Shown here: piece after piece, positions 51,891-59,310 of the stretch | Layout: every line of letters starts with the position of its first letter | Numbering within the stretch: the first letter of the stretch is position 1 | Source of the DNA: JAYWXI01 sp036016955 | GTDB lineage: Bacteria; Bacteroidota; Bacteroidia; Flavobacteriales; Weeksellaceae | Direction of reading: 5' to 3' | Assembly: GCF_036016955.1 (NCBI RefSeq) | Contig: NZ_JAYWXI010000007.1 | Coordinates: 62,001 to 126,000, forward strand | DNA length: 64,000 nucleotides | The notes under the pieces: model-generated | What the model was told of the DNA's origin: nothing | What the model saw: the letters and a program-made list of their open reading frames with translations, nothing else | The model's database searches: none | Made by a program: the position numbers and the translations under genes

Positions 51891-52847
51891 CTATTCGGTC
51901 GGCTTCATCGTACTCAGAACAATAGGCCCGCGTACCGTTTCAGCATTGCTCTGTTCTTTAAGAATTTCTTCCAAGTAAGGAGTAACCACAGCCGTTAAAT
52001 CTTCTTCGGACGTATTGTTTGCCTTGGGATCGCCTGCCAATTTAAGCCAAGGTCTGTTTTTGAAAACCAAATCACCGTAAACAATCACAGGCGTCCCTTT
52101 CGCCTTAACCGAAGCCCCGCCCTCGGTCAACACCCAAGTATCCGCCCAAGAATACATCCATTTCGCATCCTCTTCCAAAAGACGCAAACAAGAATGCGAC
52201 GCATGAAATCCCGGAAGATCGTATTGATGCCAAGCAATCCCACGGGTATTATGCAAATTGACATTCCAAGGCAACTTCCAATTGGAATTGGAAGTGCTAA
52301 TAGCCAATTCTTTTTTCCAGTTAGCAAACATCAATCCCACCTTGGTCGGCGTGGCTTTTTTACCAAAGCTCGAAGGCCCCCACTTGATAAGTTTTCCCTC
52401 TTCATAAAGCGCGTAGGCATGTTTAGGATAAGAAAACAAAGCAATCTTTTTCACCGGCTTCAAGGCCTCCACCGAAGACGGAAACGGCGAGTAATCCAAA
52501 AAAGCTGTCCGAAATTCTTTAGGAACCACCAGCGTATCCGCCCGCCATTTATTCTTCTTATCCAAACGATTAAGCGCCAAAATAACATGCTGCTGCGCCT
52601 CGTCGTACTTTTCGTTAAACAAAGCCATCGCAGAATCCTTCCCTTTTTTCCCGGAAGGAAAAATGAAATAATCATAATGAACCAAAACCTTCTCCGGCTG
52701 AACTTCCTTTTTTACCAAAGAAGAATCCGCCACCGAAGGTTTACCGGCAGCCCCTTCCACGAAAGCCTCTTTCTGACAACCAACCCAAAAACCAGCCCCC
52801 AAAACCATCGCTCCCCATTTCAAATAATTCCGTAAAGTTATTTTCAT
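51891..52847 (-). CDS. L,D-transpeptidase (YkuD) lipoprotein
   Basis: A 318-residue envelope enzyme. The N-terminus MKITLRNYLKWGAMVLGAGF leads into a lipobox WVGC, so it is a lipoprotein. The YkuD catalytic motif is visible as H-A-S-H-S-C-L-R, with Cys as nucleophile, preceded by AWHQYDLPGFH. Such enzymes make 3-3 peptidoglycan cross-links or attach proteins to murein. The longer frame from 52931 puts 28 residues before the signal sequence, so ATG 52847 is used. The promoter is not clear. Confidence 0.85.
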   Translation of the reverse strand: MKITLRNYLKWGAMVLGAGFWVGCQKEAFVEGAAGKPSVADSSLVKKEVQPEKVLVHYDYFIFPSGKKGKDSAMALFNEKYDEAQQHVILALNRLDKKNKWRADTLVVPKEFRTAFLDYSPFPSSVEALKPVKKIALFSYPKHAYALYEEGKLIKWGPSSFGKKATPTKVGLMFANWKKELAISTSNSNWKLPWNVNLHNTRGIAWHQYDLPGFHASHSCLRLLEEDAKWMYSWADTWVLTEGGASVKAKGTPVIVYGDLVFKNRPWLKLAGDPKANNTSEEDLTAVVTPYLEEILKEQSNAETVRGPIVLSTMKPTE

Positions 52848-53100
52848 AGTCATAAATCCGTTTGCTTCCTGACCTTTCAATAATAATACCAAAACAGTCA
52901 AAATAAGAAAATTCTCCGCAAAAAAAACCAAAATGCAAAAAAAAAAGAAAAATTATGGTTTTCAAACCAAATAAAGAAAAACAATAAACTATCCGCAACG
53001 CATCTGAAAAACCACGCCAAAACAATTACCAAAAAAAGCAATGCCACCCAATTATGGACGTTATTTTTATTTAGTCTTTCTAATCTTTTTTAGCGAAAAA

Positions 53101-53132
53101 GTTGCATCTTTAATAATTTAATTTTATTTTTA
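53101..53132 (+). promoter_or_regulatory. Promoter-like pair of candidate small RNA B
   Basis: GTTG at 53101-53104 and, 20 nt on, TATTTTTA at 53125-53132 (one mismatch to TAnnTTTG). Confidence 0.45.
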
Positions 53133-53137
53133 CATCG

Positions 53138-53229
53138 TTTTTGAGACGCATAAGCGGATTAAAGGCAGTAAATTTTTTTTCATCATTTGTGTTTTTAGAA
53201 TCGTATCGACAAGATGCGATTCTTTTTTA
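53138..53229 (+). ncRNA. Candidate small RNA B (about 92 nt)
   Basis: Same parts and order as the candidate near 14979: -7-like box; 5' stem CGTTT/AGACG (from 53136); TTAAAG (53159-53164); TTTTTTTTCAT (53173-53183); then a terminator with stem AGAATCG (53197-53203) / CGATTCT (53217-53223), extendable to 11 bp with one wobble around loop GACAA, ending in six T. It lies between convergent-oriented neighbours and ends 9 nt before the DUF3810 stop. It could instead be read as a tiny minus-strand ORF (ATGATGAAAAAAAA...), but only the plus strand has promoter and terminator. Confidence 0.5.
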
Positions 53230-53237
53230 TTAACAAT

Positions 53238-54311
53238 TCAGGGGTTATCGGCGGCAGCAAATCCATAAATCTCGTAACGAAGAAGCAAATCCGTAAAATA
53301 ATCATAAGTAACCAAACCCTCCTGACGGTTGGATTTTAAAAACCAATGATTAGCAAATGAAAAAAAAGCATCAGCCGGCCCCGAATGCCTAACCATAAAC
53401 TCTTTTTCGTTTAGTCTATCCCTCTGCATGCCTTCGGAAAAAGCCTTCAGGCATTGTTCGACAAAAAAAGCATCCTCCGCCTGAATCGTCCGAAGTAAAC
53501 TTTTAAGAGCAAAAAATTCCGCACTATACCTTAATTCCGGATTCCGCGAATTTCGCCCTATCAAAAAACCGATAAAATTAGCCTCTTGCTCTCTTGCATA
53601 CCCCATCTGATGAGCCGTTTCATGCGCCATCGTCATGGGAATAAAAGAAGAAGGAAGAGAAGCATTATATTGGGCTTCCGCCGTAAAAGGATTATAATAC
53701 CCCAAAATTCCCGTATAACTCATCAAAGAGCCGAACATACTCGGTTTGATTGACGAAGCAAGCCTCTCGCAGCGAAAAGGCACCGGCAATAACCTTTGAT
53801 CTGAAAAAAGATGATGCTTCAAGGCAGAAATATCCCTCACAACAAAAACCCCTGCCCCGTCTTCCTGCACCTGCATTCGGGAGCGTTGGCATTTTTCCAG
53901 ATAAATCAAAGCCAAACGTTTCGTCTGCTCCAAAGAAACTTTCTCATCCGAAAGAACAGAAGAAATCGGTCTTTGGAAATAAAGCAGTCCCCAAAACAAT
54001 TGGTAAAAAAAATAAAAAATAACCGCTCCCTGCAATAACCTCACCCCGGAACGCTGCCGCCTACAAGAACGAAACAGCCCCCAAAAATGATAAACGAAAA
54101 ACAAAACCGCCCCAATATAAAGCCCGTCGCCTACCGATAAATCGACCGAAGCAAACAGCGGTTGATGCACACTTCTCTGCCATTCGAACCATTTTCCGAA
54201 AAGCCTTACCGCCCCCTCGCTTTTGGAAAGCCCCCAAAAGAAAACAAATTGGGCAAGTAGTAAGCCTGCCCAAAACCTTCTTTTTTTAGTAAATGTTCTC
54301 GTTTTTACCAT
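53238..54311 (-). CDS. DUF3810 protein (putative membrane metalloprotease)
   Basis: A 357-residue protein with three N-terminal hydrophobic segments and a C-terminal domain containing HETAHQMGYAREQEANF, a zincin-type HExxH motif with a downstream Glu. This matches DUF3810. It may be a membrane-anchored peptidase, but no substrate is known. Its ATG overlaps the ROK kinase stop (ATGGTAA), making it the third gene of the transporter-kinase-DUF3810 operon; a link to sugar use is not obvious. Confidence 0.83.
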   Translation of the reverse strand: MVKTRTFTKKRRFWAGLLLAQFVFFWGLSKSEGAVRLFGKWFEWQRSVHQPLFASVDLSVGDGLYIGAVLFFVYHFWGLFRSCRRQRSGVRLLQGAVIFYFFYQLFWGLLYFQRPISSVLSDEKVSLEQTKRLALIYLEKCQRSRMQVQEDGAGVFVVRDISALKHHLFSDQRLLPVPFRCERLASSIKPSMFGSLMSYTGILGYYNPFTAEAQYNASLPSSFIPMTMAHETAHQMGYAREQEANFIGFLIGRNSRNPELRYSAEFFALKSLLRTIQAEDAFFVEQCLKAFSEGMQRDRLNEKEFMVRHSGPADAFFSFANHWFLKSNRQEGLVTYDYFTDLLLRYEIYGFAAADNP

Positions 54312-55258
54312 ACCAACGCACTGGCGCCCAAAATGGCCGCATCCGCTTCTTTCAGCTCACTGAAAATAATTTTAACCTGATTTTTAAACACTTGAAGCAG
54401 ATTATCCTCCATGGCCTGTCGTGTCGGTTTCATGATGAGATCTCCCGCTTTGGTCAACCCTCCGAAAAGAACAATCGCCTCAGGAGCCGAAAACAGCACA
54501 AACGTCGCTAAAGCTTCTCCCAAAATCCGCCCCGTAAACTCAAAAACCTCATTTGCCAAAGCGTCCCCTTGTTTAGCACAATGAAAAACCGTTTCGCTGG
54601 TCAGTTCGTCAATCGTATAACTCCTCAAAAGGCTGCTCACATCAGGGTTACTTTGAAGCAGTTCGATTGCCGTGTCCCGTAGCCCCGTAGCCGAAGCGTA
54701 CGACTCCAACGAACCACGAAGTCCCGTCCCCTTATGAAGCCGACCGTTATGACGAACCACCACATGCCCCAATTCGCCCGCAAAACCGTTATGACCAATT
54801 ACAATTTTTCCATTGATGACCACTCCACTTCCCACACCCGTACCCAAGGTAATCGTAATAAAATCGTTCATGTTTTTTGCCGCACCGTATTGCTGCTCGC
54901 CCACAGCGGCTGCATTGGCATCATTGGTCATCTTTACCGGCAGCCCGAATTCCTTCTCCAAAAGTTCCGCCATGGGGATAATTCCTTTCCATTTAAGATT
55001 AGCCGCATATTCTATCGTGCCTTTATAATAATTGGCATTCGGAGCCCCCATCCCAATACCTTGGAATGCCTGCGTCCCTCCATACGCTTCAATCATTGGT
55101 TTCAACTTGACACTGAGGCTTTCGATGAAATCGTGAACGCTCTCTTTATCGTTGGTTTTAATGCGATCCTGAACCAAAATCTCCCCCTCGCGGTTAACCA
55201 CCCCGAATTTGGTATTGGTTCCTCCCACATCAATCCCAATGGCGTATTTCTTTTCCAT
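54305..55258 (-). CDS. ROK-family sugar kinase lacking the zinc cysteines
   Basis: A 317-residue ROK protein, probably a glucose or amino-sugar kinase. It has the phosphate loop GIDVGGTNTKFGVV (residues 8-21), the catalytic Asp in MTNDANAAAVGEQ (near 113), TLGTGVGSG and GELGH (161-165). The usual zinc motif CxCGxxGC is replaced by HKGTGLRGS (175-183), with no Cys, followed by a normal LESYASATG. The family His remains. The gene starts 4 nt after the transporter gene and overlaps DUF3810, so uptake and phosphorylation of a sugar are coupled. Confidence 0.87.
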   Translation of the reverse strand: MEKKYAIGIDVGGTNTKFGVVNREGEILVQDRIKTNDKESVHDFIESLSVKLKPMIEAYGGTQAFQGIGMGAPNANYYKGTIEYAANLKWKGIIPMAELLEKEFGLPVKMTNDANAAAVGEQQYGAAKNMNDFITITLGTGVGSGVVINGKIVIGHNGFAGELGHVVVRHNGRLHKGTGLRGSLESYASATGLRDTAIELLQSNPDVSSLLRSYTIDELTSETVFHCAKQGDALANEVFEFTGRILGEALATFVLFSAPEAIVLFGGLTKAGDLIMKPTRQAMEDNLLQVFKNQVKIIFSELKEADAAILGASALVW

Positions 55259-55262
55259 AAAC

Positions 55263-56528
55263 TTAATCTACTTTTAAATCTTTATTTATATTTTTACTTC
55301 CGACAAGCGCATAAAAAAGCATATAGGCAAGACAGCCCACAATAAGCCAGTAACTTTCGACGTAGCCGAATAAATCCGCAGACCAAGCCTGAATCGCAGG
55401 AATAATCCCCCCACCGCAAACCATAACCATAAAAATCCCGGAAGCCGCCGCCGTATATTTACCCAAACCTTCGGTTGCCAAATTGAAAATCCCACCCCAC
55501 ATTACCGAAGTGCAAAGCCCGCAAAGCACCAACAGCATAATACTAAGCGGCACCTTTGCCAAACCAAATGAAATATCCGACTGAAAAACAGGCATACTCA
55601 CCAACTGATCCTTAGGCAGAACTATCGCCAAAACCACCAAAACCAAACCTAAAACCGAAACAAAAGCCAACATGCTTTTACTTGAAAATTTAGCTCCCAG
55701 CATTCCGCCTACCAAGCGCCCGATAAGCATAAGAAACCAATAAGTCCCCACCACAGTCCCTGCCGTGGTCGGACTGATTTGCAAATCGCCAGTCATGTAT
55801 AAATTGGCAATATTGGGAATACCGACTTCTGTACCTACATAAACGAATATAGCCACTGCCCCAAGAATAAAATGACGGAAAGACAAAGGCCCTTGCGCCG
55901 ATTTTTCGGTTACTTTATCCTTAACGATATGCGGCTCAGGAATGGGCATGCTCAAAAGCACCACGAAAGCCAAAGCAAAAATCCCCATAGCCAAAAACAA
56001 AGCCGGATTGGCATCCGAAATAGCCGCACGAGCCACATCCCCCATCAAATACCCAACCAATACGGGAACAATGGTAGCTCCCATGGAATTAAGCGCGCCT
56101 CCAAACTGCAAAAGCTGATTCCCACGCTTGCCTTCGCCTCCCAAAGTATTCAGCATGGGATTAACCACCGTATTCAACATACACATCGAAAAGCCGGAAA
56201 CAAAAGCCCCCGTAAGGTATACCGGAAAACTACCAACCCGCCCCGAAAGCAACGTAATGCCTACTCCTGCAAATCCGACGGCAATAGCCACCAGTGCCGT
56301 TTTTTTGTAGCCGATTTTCTGAAGCATCAAACCCGCCGGAATCCCCATAAAAGCATAAGCGATAAAATTGGCCAAGTTTCCCAACTGGGAAAGAAAATTA
56401 CTCGCCTGAAACTGGCTCTTCACAATCACACCCATCGGATTTTGCAAACCGGTTACGAATGCAATCATAAAGAACAAAGCAAACATCATTGCAATAGGCA
56501 AGGTATAATTTTTCTGTAAAGCTGTCAT
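55263..56528 (-). CDS. MFS sugar transporter, FucP/GluP type
   Basis: A 421-residue, 12-helix major-facilitator permease. The start MFALFFMIAFVTGLQNPMG and the ALNSMGATIVPVLVGYLMG block are typical of the fucose-galactose-glucose:H+ symporter (FHS) family. It is first in the operon with the ROK kinase (4-nt gap), so a sugar entering here would be phosphorylated next door. The exact sugar is unknown. A TATATTTG box lies at 56548-56555 with TTTG 17 nt upstream. Confidence 0.87.
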   Translation of the reverse strand: MTALQKNYTLPIAMMFALFFMIAFVTGLQNPMGVIVKSQFQASNFLSQLGNLANFIAYAFMGIPAGLMLQKIGYKKTALVAIAVGFAGVGITLLSGRVGSFPVYLTGAFVSGFSMCMLNTVVNPMLNTLGGEGKRGNQLLQFGGALNSMGATIVPVLVGYLMGDVARAAISDANPALFLAMGIFALAFVVLLSMPIPEPHIVKDKVTEKSAQGPLSFRHFILGAVAIFVYVGTEVGIPNIANLYMTGDLQISPTTAGTVVGTYWFLMLIGRLVGGMLGAKFSSKSMLAFVSVLGLVLVVLAIVLPKDQLVSMPVFQSDISFGLAKVPLSIMLLVLCGLCTSVMWGGIFNLATEGLGKYTAAASGIFMVMVCGGGIIPAIQAWSADLFGYVESYWLIVGCLAYMLFYALVGSKNINKDLKVD

Positions 56529-56547
56529 AGTTCTATTTTTTGCTCAA

Positions 56548-56555
56548 CAAATATA
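56548..56555 (-). promoter_or_regulatory. -7 promoter box of the sugar operon
   Basis: TATATTTG on the minus strand, TTTG 17 nt upstream, 19 nt before ATG 56528. Confidence 0.5.
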
Positions 56556-56617
56556 AATTTATTTTCTTATTTCAAATCAAAAAAAGATTCCAGGATTTCG
56601 GGGAAAAACCACAAGCC

Positions 56618-57340
56618 TCACGCCTTACGAAGCGTAGCGGCAATCAAACGGTAAGCCTCGGATTTCAATGTCTCAGAGGGCAAATTCGGAGATAAAACAG
56701 CGTTAAAATAAACCTTAACCTTACCCGGAAATCCCTTACCATGATCAAAAGGAAACATCTCCTTCAATCCCACAAAAGTATAAACCGCAATGGGAAAACC
56801 GTGAGTTTCGGAAAGAATAAACGCCCCGTCCTTGAACCGATCCAGCATAATGGAAGTATCATCGGGAACACCGCCCTCGGGAAAAATGACGATATTTTGC
56901 CCCTGATTCATTTTTTTTGCCGCTTTACTGTAAACTTCCGCCCGGCTTTTGGGATCCTTGCGATCCACTAAAATGCAAATCCTTTTGTAAATAATATTAA
57001 AAATAGGGATTTTCGCCAATTCGGCTTTCCCAATAAAACAAATGGGATGCTCGGGATGCAATACGCACATGAGCATAACATCAATAATAGACGTATGATT
57101 GGCAATGAATATATAATGACCACCGGAGCGGATGGTCTCGGAAGTTTTTTTAACGAGCTCATAACGAAAGCCCATGCCATAAAACAAAACCAAACACCAA
57201 GCTCTAATGAAAAAATAAGCGTATTTAAAATGAGAGCCCTTAAAGGATAACAAAACCACAGGTATCCCGAAGATAATAGTCGAAGGAACGGCCAATAAAA
57301 TAAACCATCCCCGCCAAAGGTAATTCAAAAATTTGCTCAT
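56618..57340 (-). CDS. plsC: 1-acyl-sn-glycerol-3-phosphate acyltransferase
   Basis: A 240-residue membrane acyltransferase that makes phosphatidic acid. Motif I is NHTSIIDVML (NHxxxxD form), motif III FPEGGVPDD, with an N-terminal hydrophobic anchor and a helix before motif I. The longer frame begins at TTG 57361, which overlaps the -7 box (57359-57366), so ATG 57340 is used. It lies after gtrA on the same strand with its own promoter. Confidence 0.9.
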   Translation of the reverse strand: MSKFLNYLWRGWFILLAVPSTIIFGIPVVLLSFKGSHFKYAYFFIRAWCLVLFYGMGFRYELVKKTSETIRSGGHYIFIANHTSIIDVMLMCVLHPEHPICFIGKAELAKIPIFNIIYKRICILVDRKDPKSRAEVYSKAAKKMNQGQNIVIFPEGGVPDDTSIMLDRFKDGAFILSETHGFPIAVYTFVGLKEMFPFDHGKGFPGKVKVYFNAVLSPNLPSETLKSEAYRLIAATLRKA

Positions 57341-57358
57341 TGATGGAGTTTTCGACGC

Positions 57359-57366
57359 CAAAAATA
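57359..57366 (-). promoter_or_regulatory. -7 promoter box of plsC
   Basis: TATTTTTG on the minus strand, 18 nt before ATG 57340. Confidence 0.5.
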
Positions 57367-57383
57367 GGAATTTTAGCCCCAGT

Positions 57384-57842
57384 TTAGCCGTTAAAAATAA
57401 GTTTTTTCTTTACCGTATAGTTTAAAGCGGCCACCAATACGATGGCGGAAATTTTACTCAACATCTCCGAGCTGAACACAAAAAAGCCCAAATCAAAATA
57501 CTCATCGCGAAATACCGTACCGTAAAAAAACTGGAAAAACACCAAGCTGAGAAGCGTAGAAATAACCGAAATAGCCATAAAATAGACAAATTCTTTTCGC
57601 TTGGAATGCTTCCCTCTGGAAAAAACAAACCAAATGCTGAAAAAATAATTGGATAAAATCCCCATACCGGTCGACAAAACATTACTCAATGGATAATGGA
57701 TGCCGTACCAGTCGTATTCCCAATCCGTGATTTCAGGAAGGGTGATGCTTAACCATTTAAAAGAGCCAATCTCCAAGACCGCGCTCATTGCTCCGGCTAA
57801 GACAAAGAGAAAAAGTTGTTTTTGGGAAAGTAATAACTGCTT
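57384..57842 (-). CDS. GtrA-family membrane protein
   Basis: A 152-residue, four-helix protein: FLFVLAGAMSAVLEIGSFKWL, STGMGILSNYFFSIWFVFS (the conserved NY/F-WxF region), and two more helices ending NYTVKKKLIFNG. GtrA-like proteins are thought to move lipid-linked sugars across the membrane or assist polysaccharide glycosylation. The longer frame starts at TTG 57860 overlapping the -7 box, so ATG 57842 is used, giving a leader of only about 10 nt. Confidence 0.85.
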   Translation of the reverse strand, partial: KQLLLSQKQLFLFVLAGAMSAVLEIGSFKWLSITLPEITDWEYDWYGIHYPLSNVLSTGMGILSNYFFSIWFVFSRGKHSKRKEFVYFMAISVISTLLSLVFFQFFYGTVFRDEYFDLGFFVFSSEMLSKISAIVLVAALNYTVKKKLIFNG

Positions 57843-57857
57843 CATGACTAACGCCTG

Positions 57858-57865
57858 CAAAATTA
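57858..57865 (-). promoter_or_regulatory. -7 promoter box of gtrA
   Basis: TAATTTTG on the minus strand, 15 nt before ATG 57842. Confidence 0.5.
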
Positions 57866-58040
57866 ATGGAAATGTTAAATAATACTAATTTTTAATGAAA
57901 CAATTTGGTATATCAAAAAAAAGCCTAACTTTATTCTTCTGAAAAACAGAGAGTAAGATTCCTGATAAATCTACGTTGGCACCGTCGACACCCGTTCATT
58001 TATCTTGAGGCACCCGCTGGATCGAGCATCGTATTACTAA

Positions 58041-58064
58041 ATGAAACAAAACGACAAGCCATGA
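58041..58064 (+). CDS. Seven-codon leader ORF overlapping the next start
   Basis: ATG AAA CAA AAC GAC AAG CCA TGA, whose stop overlaps the start codon of the following gene as ATGA. This is a classic translational-coupling geometry, but so short an ORF may be chance. Confidence 0.3.
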   Translation: MKQNDKP

Positions 58065-58315
58065 AAACCACTAAACCCAAGTACAGAAAATTTCAATCTG
58101 ACGAATCGCGCATTGAAGCCTTGAAAAAAAAGAGCCCTCGGTTCAAAAGGGTTTTTTCCGAATACCAAACCATGACCAACGAATTATGGAACCTGGAAAC
58201 CAGCGAAGGCATTTCGGTTCCCGACGATTTCATTCTTTCCATCAAACAACAGACCGGCTACCTTGAAGACGAAATAGAAGACTGGCTAATGCAGGACAAG
58301 GAGCAAGAACAATAA
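58061..58315 (+). CDS. Hypothetical small acidic protein
   Basis: An 84-residue soluble protein with a basic N-terminal third (MKTTKPKYRKFQSDESRIEA) and an acidic, helical C-terminal part (YLEDEIEDWLMQDKEQEQ). I do not recognise a family. It precedes the BadF-type kinase gene by 50 nt. A weak promoter-like pair (TTGG 57976 and TATCTTGA 58001) lies upstream, and a 7-codon ORF ends over its ATG. Confidence 0.6.
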   Translation: MKTTKPKYRKFQSDESRIEALKKKSPRFKRVFSEYQTMTNELWNLETSEGISVPDDFILSIKQQTGYLEDEIEDWLMQDKEQEQ

Positions 58316-58365
58316 ATCTTTTTTGCCATTATTTTCCTATTTTAGCCCTTCCAAATTTTTAGAAT

Positions 58366-59217
58366 ATGATAGCGATTATCGATGGCGGTTCGACCAAGTG
58401 CGATTGGGTCATTTTAGAATCCGACGGAACGGCAAAATGCCAGATTTCCACCTTGGGTTTCAATCCCAATACAGCCGACCTAAACCTCGTTCATGACGAA
58501 ATAGAAAAAAACGCGGCACTGGAACCTTTGAAAAACCATATCACCCGCTTGTTCTATTACGGAACGGGATGCGGAACCCTCGCAAACGTACAAAAAGTTG
58601 AAGAATTATTCCGAAAAATCTTCCCCCATGCGGAAATCCTCGTAAAGGAAGACTTAACGGCAGCAGCGTACGCCGCCTATAACGGGCAGCCGGCTATCGT
58701 ATGCATCTTGGGAACGGGATCGAATGCGTGTTTTTTCGACGGCAAAACCGTAAGACGGGATCTGCCCTCGCTCGGCTTCTTAATCGGAGACGAAGGAAGT
58801 GGCAATGCTTTGGGCAAAGCGTTATTAAAACGTTTTTTCATGAAAAAACTTCCCAGCGATTTGGAGCTTGCATTTCAGGAAGCCTACGCCCTTACCATTG
58901 ACGAAGCCCTGAAAAACATGTACCACAACCCTCGCGCTAACGCTTATTTGGGAGAATTCAACAAATTTGTCGCCGAACACAAATCGCATCCTTATTTTCA
59001 ACACATGGTTTTCGAGGAAATGAAAAACTTTTTCAACTTTCAGGTACTGCCCTACCCCGAAGCCCATACGGCCGAAATTAATTTCATCGGCTTCGTGGCC
59101 TACCTGTATGAAGACGTACTGAGAGCCGCCGCTGCCGACCTTAATCTTCGGGTGGGACGCATCGTAAAAAAACCCATCGACAGCCTGGTGGATTATCACA
59201 AAAAGTACATTTTGTAA
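58366..59217 (+). CDS. BadF/BadG-type ATPase, probable N-acetylglucosamine kinase
   Basis: A 283-residue member of the actin-fold BadF/BadG/BcrA/BcrD superfamily in the NAGK-like branch. Visible: MIAIIDGGSTKCDWVIL (phosphate-1), YYGTGCG, the VKEDLTAAAYAA region and the ILGTGSNACFFDG phosphate-2 loop with GDEGSGNALGK. GlcNAc phosphorylation for cell-wall recycling is the best guess. No iron-sulfur cysteines of the dehydratase activators. Ended by a strong bidirectional hairpin. Confidence 0.82.
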   Translation: MIAIIDGGSTKCDWVILESDGTAKCQISTLGFNPNTADLNLVHDEIEKNAALEPLKNHITRLFYYGTGCGTLANVQKVEELFRKIFPHAEILVKEDLTAAAYAAYNGQPAIVCILGTGSNACFFDGKTVRRDLPSLGFLIGDEGSGNALGKALLKRFFMKKLPSDLELAFQEAYALTIDEALKNMYHNPRANAYLGEFNKFVAEHKSHPYFQHMVFEEMKNFFNFQVLPYPEAHTAEINFIGFVAYLYEDVLRAAAADLNLRVGRIVKKPIDSLVDYHKKYIL

Positions 59218-59256
59218 AAATCCGCTCGCTGATTCCATTAAAAAAGTATGAAAACA

Positions 59257-59287
59257 AAAAGGCTGATTCGTAACGAATCAGCCTTTT
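59257..59287. terminator. Bidirectional terminator between the BadF kinase and M1 peptidase genes
   Basis: AAAAGGCTGATTCG, loop TAA, CGAATCAGCCTTTT: 14-bp perfect stem with U-runs on both strands. Confidence 0.88.
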
Positions 59288-59310
59288 ATTACTTTGCAGT
59301 CTGCCCTATT

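Larger units (their letters stand above)
52848..53237. other. Intergenic region L,D-transpeptidase to DUF3810
   Basis: About 390 AT-rich nt. The left 250 nt contain A-tracts and a small minus-strand hairpin (TGGTT/AACCA near 52950) followed by T-runs but no credible ORF. The right part holds a promoter-like pair (53101-53132) and candidate small RNA B. Confidence 0.5.

Noticed and set aside
57341..57361. TTG-started extension of plsC
   Set aside because: Overlaps the -7 box TATTTTTG; ATG 57340 gives a normal PlsC. The same reasoning applies to gtrA at 57860.
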